Positions 6,047 through 10,460 of a stretch of 10,460 nt of DNA are shown here, in pieces. The number at the start of each line of letters is the position of its first letter. The stretch's first letter is position 1. Where the stretch lies: assembly GCA_045402695.1 (NCBI GenBank), contig JAWPNA010000187.1, positions 1 to 10,460 of the forward strand, written 5' to 3'. The notes beneath the pieces were generated by a model. It was not told where the DNA came from, ran no database searches, and saw only the letters and a list, made by a program, of their open reading frames with translations. This DNA is from JAWPNA01 sp045402695 (GTDB taxonomy: Bacteria > Acidobacteriota > Polarisedimenticolia > JACPZX01 > DASXTC01). The position numbers were made by a program, and so were the translations under genes.

Positions 6047-6760
6047 ATGAGACAGGCACCTGCTGATCCCCCCCATTGGAGCGCTCTCTTCTGGAAGCTC
6101 TCCATCCTCGCCTGCGCTCTTGGCCTGTTGCTGGCCGGCGGCACCGGCGCGACCCGCTCAGCGGAGGATGACCCCATCTACCTGAGCCCCGAGATCAAAC
6201 CTCCCGAACGGACGTTCTTCGTCGAGCCGGCGTACCCGGAGGATCTCAAGAGAGCGGCGATCGAGGGCAGGGTTGGTCTCCAGATCGTGGTGGGCCGGAC
6301 CGGAGCTGTCGAGGACGTGGTGATCATCAGGTCGAACCCCGCCTTTGACGAGGAAGCCGTGAAGGCCGTCAGGCAATGGAAGTACAGGCCGGCACTGCAG
6401 GACGGCAAGTCAGTCAAGGTGTACCAGACGGTCGTCGTGGAGTTCAATCTGAAGGGACAGCCCGCGGAGCTGCTTCCGGTTTACCTGACGCCCGGCATCA
6501 AGCCCCCCGAGCGCACCGTCTTCATCCGACCGGAATATCCTGAGCAAGCGAAGAAGGACGAGCTGGAAGGCAAGGTGATCCTCGAGATCATCGTCAACAG
6601 CGCGGGCGACGTGGAGGGCGATCGAGTGCTGACGCCGAACTCGGTGTTCGATGATGCGGCTCTCCTGGCGGTCCGGCAGTGGAAGTACAAGCCGGCGCTC
6701 AAGGAAGGAAAGCCCGTAAAGGTCTACCTCACGGCCACCGTGGAGTTCAAGCTCAAGTAG
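6047..6760 (+). CDS. Exported protein with two tandem TonB C-terminal domains
   Basis: A 237-residue protein. AAGGAG at 6035-6040 lies 6 bases before ATG 6047. Residues about 17-33 are hydrophobic (WKLSILACALGLLLAGG), acting as anchor or signal. Two TonB C-terminal domains follow, at about 45-136 and 145-237. Each runs from KPPERT through YPE, then a beta strand (GRVGLQIVV / GKVILEIIV), G-V/D-VE, the FDEEAVKAVRQWKYRPA / FDDAALLAVRQWKYKPA block and a final strand ending VEF. TonB C-terminal domains contact outer-membrane receptors to deliver energy from ExbB-ExbD. The Pro/Lys-rich spacer that lets TonB span the periplasm is absent and no exbB/exbD is adjacent, so a different periplasmic role, or only short-range reach, is possible. 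Confidence 0.88.
   Translation: MRQAPADPPHWSALFWKLSILACALGLLLAGGTGATRSAEDDPIYLSPEIKPPERTFFVEPAYPEDLKRAAIEGRVGLQIVVGRTGAVEDVVIIRSNPAFDEEAVKAVRQWKYRPALQDGKSVKVYQTVVVEFNLKGQPAELLPVYLTPGIKPPERTVFIRPEYPEQAKKDELEGKVILEIIVNSAGDVEGDRVLTPNSVFDDAALLAVRQWKYKPALKEGKPVKVYLTATVEFKLK
6169..6757 (+). repeat. Internal duplication of the TonB C-terminal domain
   Basis: The two halves align at a 101-residue (303-base) offset: the block starting YLSPEIKPPERT at about residue 45 recurs as YLTPGIKPPERT at about 146, and VRQWKYRPAL recurs as VRQWKYKPAL. The match extends to the domain ends, so this is a whole-domain tandem duplication with diverged copies. Confidence 0.85.
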
Positions 6761-6838
6761 GCGGAGCGGCTCCGGCGGGGAGATCGGCGGCCCTGATTTG
6801 TTTCCAGCTCACGGATCTGGAATGCTCCGCGCGCGGCT

Positions 6839-9800
6839 TCAGGGGCACAGCCTGCCGCTGGTCAGACTCCCCGCTGAATTGAAACCCAGGACTCCCTCGC
6901 CGTCGGGGCAGGAGTTCTCGGCACGGACCAGGTAGAAGAAGACTCCGGCAGTTGGCGGGTTCGCCGGGTCGGTGGAGGTCGTGTCGGGGCCATCATCCGA
7001 TTCGAGACACATGGCTCCCGACGTGAAATTCGACTTCGAGGCCGATCGAAGCACGTCGTAGCGCATCGATGCGGCCGTCCCGCCAGCCGCGGGAGCGGCC
7101 CAGCTCAGCGTCGTGGAACCGGCCAGACTTCCCGTGTGCGAGAGGATCAGGTCGCTCGCCTCCCCCGGCGTCCCCCAGATCGCGGGATTCCCATCATTGC
7201 AGTCCCCCAGGCACTCGGACAGACCGTCGAGGTCGTTGTCAACCGATTGGGCGAAGGCGTAGCGCCCTCCCGTGCCCAGGACCGATTGGGCGTCCTGGCC
7301 TCCCCAGACAATCATGAAACTCCCGGTCCATACCGCTTCATGCCCGTAGCGCGGCGCCGGGACGCCAGTCGTCGTCATCGAGGCCCAACTGTTGGCCGTT
7401 GGGTTGTAGCGCCCTCCCGTGCTGACCTCGCCCGCGGCGTCCTGCCCTCCCCAGACCAGCATGACCGCGCCGGTCCAGACCACCGTATGGAGATAGCGGG
7501 CGGACGGCGCGCTGTTGGTCGAGGTGGAGGACCAGGAGTTCATCGCGGGATCGTAGCGCCCTCCCGAGTTCAGATAGGCGCCGCCGTATCCGCCCCAGAC
7601 CACCATGACACTGCCGGTCCACGACGCCGTGTGGTTGTATCGCGCAGCAGGAGGGCTGGTCGTGGAGACGTTGGACCAGAGGTCCATCACGGGATCGTAG
7701 CGCCCCCCCGTGTTGAGGGCGGCGCCGGCGTACCCGCCCCAGACCACCATGACGCTGCCGGCCCACACCGCCGTGTGCAGGTAGCGGGCGGCCGGGGCGC
7801 TCGCGGTGGAGGTGGTCGCCCAGGTGTTGAGGACGGGATCGTAGCGGCCGCCCGTGTTGAGCGGAGTGACCGCCTGGCCACCCCAGACGATCATCACGCT
7901 TCCTGTCCACACCGCCGTGTGATCCGAGCGGCCCGCCGGAGCGTCCATCGTGGTCATCGCGGACCACGTGTCGGTGCCTGGATTGTACCGGGCCCCCGTG
8001 TTGAACGGAGCGAAGCTGCCGCCGCCCCAGACCACCATCACGCTGCCGGTCCACACCGCCGTCTGCCCAGAGCGGGCCGAGGGCGCTCCCGCCGTCGCGG
8101 TGGGGAACCACGAATCCACCAGAGGATCGTAGCGGCCGCCGGTGTTGAGCACCGACGTTCCATCGGTCCCGCCCCAGATGATCATCACATTGCCTGTCCA
8201 CGTCCCCGTGTGGCCAAAGCGTCGCGACGGGGAGGCGGTCGATCTCGTCGGCGTCCACTGGTCGGTCTGCGGGTCGTATCGCCCGCCCGTGCCGAGGCCG
8301 CTCGACGAGCCCGCGGAGCCGCCCCAGGCGACCATGAGGCTGCCTGCCCAGAGAGCCGTGTGATCGCTTCGAGGTGAGGGGGCGTTCGTCATCGAGGTCT
8401 GAAACCACTGGTTCGCGGCGGGGTCGTACCGGCCGCCGGTGTTGAGCGACGAGGCGCCGTCGGTCCCGCCCCAGACGACCATGCGGCCGGCGCCCCAGGC
8501 CGCGGTGTGGTCGGACCGACCCGCCGGCGCGCCGGCCGTTGACGTGGCGGACCAGGTGTTCGCGGTGGGATCGTAAAGGCCGCCGGTGTTGAGCGACGAG
8601 GTGCCGTCGGTTCCACCCCACGCGATCATCGTGGTTCCAGCCATGAGGGCCGTGTGCAGGTATCGGGCCGCCGGCGCGTTGGTGGTGGACGTCGCCTGCC
8701 ATGTGTCCGCGCTGGGGTTGTACCGCGATCCCGTGTTGAGGCCCGCCGCTCCGAAGCCCCCCCACACGATCATGACGTTGCCGTTCCACACGGCCGTGTG
8801 GTTGTAGCGCGCCGCAGGGGCGCTGGTCGTCGTGGTGGCCGACCAGGAGTTGGACGAGGGGTTGTAGCGTGCTCCCGTATTCACAGCCGAGCCGCCGTAG
8901 CCGCCCCACACGACCATGACGGTGCCGGTCCAGACGGCTGTATGAGCGTTCCTTCCGGAGGGGGCCTTGTTGGTGGCCATGGACGACCAGGTGTCAGTCG
9001 TCGGGTTGTAGCGCGCCCCGGTGTTGTAGAAGACGGAGTCGTCCGACCCGCCCCACACGATCATGACGCTTCCGGTCCAGACAGCCGTGTGCAGGCTGCG
9101 GGGCGTGGGCGCGTTCACCCTCGACATCGGGCTCCAGGTGTCGGTCAGCGGGTCGTACCTCCCGCCTCCATTGAGGTAGGCGCCGCCGAACCCCCCCCAC
9201 ACGATCATCTGGGTCCCTGTCCAGACCGCGGTGTGATTGAAACGCGGTTCCGGCAGGTCGTCCAGCGTCGCGTTGTCCCAGGTGTCGTCGGGAAGGCAGG
9301 TCGCCGTCGTGGTGGATTCCTCGAGGCCGCCGGCCGAGTCCTTCATGACTCCGCGGCGAGGCGCCGTCCCCTCGCCGGGGGCGGGCAGTCGGGCCTGCGG
9401 GGCGTGCTGGTGCACGACAGTCCCGACGCTGCCCTCATCGAGATCTTGCGCGACCTGCTCCCACCAGGAGTCCCAGGTCGTCTTTGCCAGACGGTACGTC
9501 GCGAGATGGAACCAGCCCGTTCCTTCGGACAGCACGACGCGCACGACGAAAGCGTCACGCTCCTCTTCGACCGGCCCCACCTCGCCGGCTCGCCCTGGGG
9601 CTCGTTCTCTCCGGCTCTTGAACTGCTCGGGCCCGACGGTGATGCGGGCCGGAGATGCCGGTCCATCAGCCCCGGCGACCCCGCGCACAATGCGTGTCAC
9701 GGTACGCAGCGGGTTCGCGGAGCGATAATCGATCACACCGGAAACCAGGTCCTCCCGAAGCCGCAGGGCGTCCCGGCGGACCGACCCATGGATCCGCTCG

Positions 9801-10228
9801 TCCGACGCGAAGAAGCTTCGCGCCAGACGGTCCACGAGGACGGGACGTGCCAGCCCTTCCTCGGCGCGCAAGGGGTCCTCCCCCAGAACCGCGTAGATCT
9901 CGGCAAGTCGATCCGGGAGGCGAGTGTCGGCTGCTATCCGCTCGAGCTCGGCGTGCAGGGCATCGTCGCTGATGGCCGTCCCCCAGAACCGTTCGAGAGC
10001 GGCCGACTGCTTCAAGGAGGTGACGACTTTCTTCTCGATCGCTTCGGAAGGCACGGCCTCATGAAACGGCAGGGTGACCCCGGCCTGATGAGCGTAGTAG
10101 ACACGCTCGATCGCCTCCTGGATCTGCAGTCGATCGATGAAGCTCAGCGCGGCGTGCTGAAGCTCCGCTCCTCTCAGTAGAACGGGTGCCGCGAGCGCCA
10201 AGGCTGCACGAAGGACCGTTCTCCGCAA
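6839..10228 (-). CDS. Secreted Kelch-repeat giant protein with calcium-type motif and C-terminal FN3-like domain
   Basis: An 1129-residue secreted protein. It starts at TTG 10228, with GGAGTGA just upstream. Residues 1-21 are a Sec signal peptide (RRTVLRAALALAAPVLLRGA). Residues about 27-175 are helical and charged, loosely resembling the N-terminal helical part of SurA/PPIC-type chaperones; no PPIase core is evident. Residues about 176-310 are a polar region ending at Cys311. Residues about 315-996 hold 14 Kelch-like units of 48-50 residues with the pattern WTGxVMIVWGG, LNTGGRYDP, DTW, PAARYxHTAV. Residues 997-1015 (DNDLDGLSECLGDCNDGNP) match MopE/thrombospondin-type calcium loops. Residues 1016-1129 look FN3-like and end in GRLCP. 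Kelch propellers usually bind proteins or glycans; the partner is unknown. The gene is convergent with the TonB-domain gene. Confidence 0.87.
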   Translation of the reverse strand: MRRTVLRAALALAAPVLLRGAELQHAALSFIDRLQIQEAIERVYYAHQAGVTLPFHEAVPSEAIEKKVVTSLKQSAALERFWGTAISDDALHAELERIAADTRLPDRLAEIYAVLGEDPLRAEEGLARPVLVDRLARSFFASDERIHGSVRRDALRLREDLVSGVIDYRSANPLRTVTRIVRGVAGADGPASPARITVGPEQFKSRRERAPGRAGEVGPVEEERDAFVVRVVLSEGTGWFHLATYRLAKTTWDSWWEQVAQDLDEGSVGTVVHQHAPQARLPAPGEGTAPRRGVMKDSAGGLEESTTTATCLPDDTWDNATLDDLPEPRFNHTAVWTGTQMIVWGGFGGAYLNGGGRYDPLTDTWSPMSRVNAPTPRSLHTAVWTGSVMIVWGGSDDSVFYNTGARYNPTTDTWSSMATNKAPSGRNAHTAVWTGTVMVVWGGYGGSAVNTGARYNPSSNSWSATTTTSAPAARYNHTAVWNGNVMIVWGGFGAAGLNTGSRYNPSADTWQATSTTNAPAARYLHTALMAGTTMIAWGGTDGTSSLNTGGLYDPTANTWSATSTAGAPAGRSDHTAAWGAGRMVVWGGTDGASSLNTGGRYDPAANQWFQTSMTNAPSPRSDHTALWAGSLMVAWGGSAGSSSGLGTGGRYDPQTDQWTPTRSTASPSRRFGHTGTWTGNVMIIWGGTDGTSVLNTGGRYDPLVDSWFPTATAGAPSARSGQTAVWTGSVMVVWGGGSFAPFNTGARYNPGTDTWSAMTTMDAPAGRSDHTAVWTGSVMIVWGGQAVTPLNTGGRYDPVLNTWATTSTASAPAARYLHTAVWAGSVMVVWGGYAGAALNTGGRYDPVMDLWSNVSTTSPPAARYNHTASWTGSVMVVWGGYGGAYLNSGGRYDPAMNSWSSTSTNSAPSARYLHTVVWTGAVMLVWGGQDAAGEVSTGGRYNPTANSWASMTTTGVPAPRYGHEAVWTGSFMIVWGGQDAQSVLGTGGRYAFAQSVDNDLDGLSECLGDCNDGNPAIWGTPGEASDLILSHTGSLAGSTTLSWAAPAAGGTAASMRYDVLRSASKSNFTSGAMCLESDDGPDTTSTDPANPPTAGVFFYLVRAENSCPDGEGVLGFNSAGSLTSGRLCP
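7184..7240 (-). other. MopE/thrombospondin-type calcium-binding-like motif (protein domain)
   Basis: Residues 997-1015 of the Kelch protein carry DNDLDG-x5-DCNDGNP, with regularly spaced Asp/Asn and two Cys (about 1006 and 1010). Such motifs chelate calcium in MopE-like and thrombospondin type 3 proteins; binding here is inferred from the pattern. Confidence 0.6.
7241..9286 (-). repeat. Tandem array of 14 Kelch-like coding repeats
   Basis: Units of 144-150 bases repeat from about 9223 down to 7330, each opening with the codons for W(T/A)G(S/T)xM(I/V)VWGG. Thirteen units are complete. The fourteenth lacks its DTW...PRxxHTAV half, which is instead supplied by residues 315-335 before the first unit. 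Neighbouring units are similar at base level, for instance in the CCCCAGACCACCATGAC and GGATCGTAGCG segments, indicating expansion by duplication. Confidence 0.9.
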
Positions 10229-10281
10229 GGAGTCACTCCAGCCAAGGTGATGGAGATGATGAACGCCGGATCGCTGCGGCG

Positions 10282-10310
10282 AGTGTACTGCTGAAGAGCT
10301 GCACCGGCAA
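10282..10310 (-). promoter_or_regulatory. Candidate sigma-70 promoter of the Kelch gene
   Basis: On the minus strand, TTGCCG (complement of 10305-10310) and TACACT (complement of 10282-10287) are separated by 17 bases and each match consensus at 4 of 6 positions. Transcription would start near 10275, about 47 bases before the TTG start. Moderate matches in a GC-rich gap, so tentative. Confidence 0.35.
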
Positions 10311-10329
10311 AGGGTTTCAGGGGGGAGTT

Positions 10330-10356
10330 GGGGCGGGAGGAAAGCCCCCCCGCCCC
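10330..10356 (-). terminator. GC-rich hairpin downstream of the partial minus-strand gene
   Basis: GGGGCGGG (10330-10337) pairs perfectly with CCCGCCCC (10349-10356). One mismatch and two further G-C pairs follow inside, leaving a 5-base loop. It begins 11 bases after the stop at 10367, where a terminator is expected. No T-run follows on either strand, so termination by this hairpin alone is uncertain. Confidence 0.45.
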
Positions 10357-10366
10357 CTTGTGCCGT

Positions 10367-10460
10367 CTAGAAGTTGACAACGATGCTCGGGTTGAAGCCA
10401 CAGGTGGTGACGTCGAACCCGACGGTCTTGTGCATCCTCTTTCCGTTGATGATGGCTGTC
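10367..10460 (-). CDS. C-terminal end of a gene cut by the window edge, unrecognised
   Basis: Reading the minus strand from 10459 gives 30 residues ending TTCGFNPSIVVNF and a TAG stop (10369-10367). The sequence, which also contains INGKRMHKTVGFD, has protein-like composition with alternating hydrophobic residues typical of beta strands, unlike the Arg/Ser/Pro-rich alternative frame that starts at 10401. The stop is followed by a hairpin and then the Kelch promoter region, as expected for the gene upstream of the Kelch gene. The family cannot be named from 30 residues, and the frame choice is an inference. Confidence 0.42.
   Translation of the reverse strand, partial: TAIINGKRMHKTVGFDVTTCGFNPSIVVNF

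Noticed and set aside
5272..6177. A 301-codon minus-strand frame spanning the protease 3' end and the intergenic gap
   Set aside because: Ser/Arg-rich, no motif, and antisense to two well-supported genes.
6762..6774. Small hairpin CGGAG-CGG-CTCCG between the convergent TonB-domain and Kelch genes
   Set aside because: Only 5 pairs with a 3-base loop and no T-run; such pairs are common by chance at this GC content.
7338..8909. A 523-codon minus-strand open frame in another frame of the Kelch gene
   Set aside because: Because repeat units are multiples of three, a shadow frame stays open across the array. Its composition (Arg/His/Gly) is typical of out-of-frame GC-rich sequence.
7241..9286. 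CRISPR-like periodicity
   Set aside because: The period is 144-150 bases, coding throughout, with imperfect units and no short constant repeats separated by unique spacers.
7136..10180. Long plus-strand open frames (7136-8377 and 8654-10180) antisense to the Kelch gene
   Set aside because: They mirror the in-frame 144-150-base repeats and high GC of the Kelch gene. Their translations are Arg/Gly/His-rich and repetitive, with no recognisable domain.

Overview
The window is a high-GC bacterial chromosome or contig segment with dense coding on both strands. The gene style suggests Acidobacteriota or a similar soil or sediment lineage: a secreted Kelch-repeat giant with a MopE-like calcium motif and a Cys-containing tail, an ECF factor paired with a short membrane anti-sigma-like protein, and a tandem TonB C-terminal-domain protein. 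This placement rests on gene style only; there is no rRNA or other phylogenetic marker, and the start of the window is a run of C homopolymers.

Layout. 1-1128 (+) is the 3' part of a B12-dependent ribonucleotide reductase gene (nrdJ), cut by the window edge. 1133-1972 (+) is an AraC-type regulator starting 4 bases after nrdJ. 2079-4297 (+) is a compact cluster: a VOC/glyoxalase-fold protein, a secreted lipocalin-like protein of unknown function, an ECF sigma factor with a probable TTG start, and a membrane protein with a short anti-sigma-like N-terminus, one TM helix and a C-terminal YCII-like domain outside the membrane. The sigma and membrane genes overlap by ATGA. 4308-4631 (-) is a small exported protein with eight cysteines, convergent to the sigma cluster. 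4772-5893 (+) is a two-lobed retropepsin-like aspartyl protease with a C-terminal PDZ domain. 6047-6760 (+) is an exported or membrane-anchored protein with two tandem TonB C-terminal domains. 6839-10228 (-) is an 1129-residue secreted protein with 14 Kelch-like blades. 10367-10460 (-) is probably the C-terminal end of another gene cut by the window edge.

How the genes may work together. Five of the nine products appear exported or membrane-anchored, so this is mainly an envelope and secretion neighbourhood. The best candidate for something under-described is the ECF sigma factor coupled to a membrane-tethered YCII-domain protein, preceded by a VOC protein and an exported beta-rich protein. 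YCII and VOC proteins are small dimeric alpha/beta-fold proteins usually found in the cytoplasm; here a YCII domain sits where an anti-sigma factor would carry its sensor. A second candidate is a nested inverted repeat that brackets the ribosome-binding site and start codon of the exported protein in that cluster. No mobile elements, CRISPR arrays, tRNAs or rRNAs were seen, and no stretch longer than 300 bases lacks a gene.
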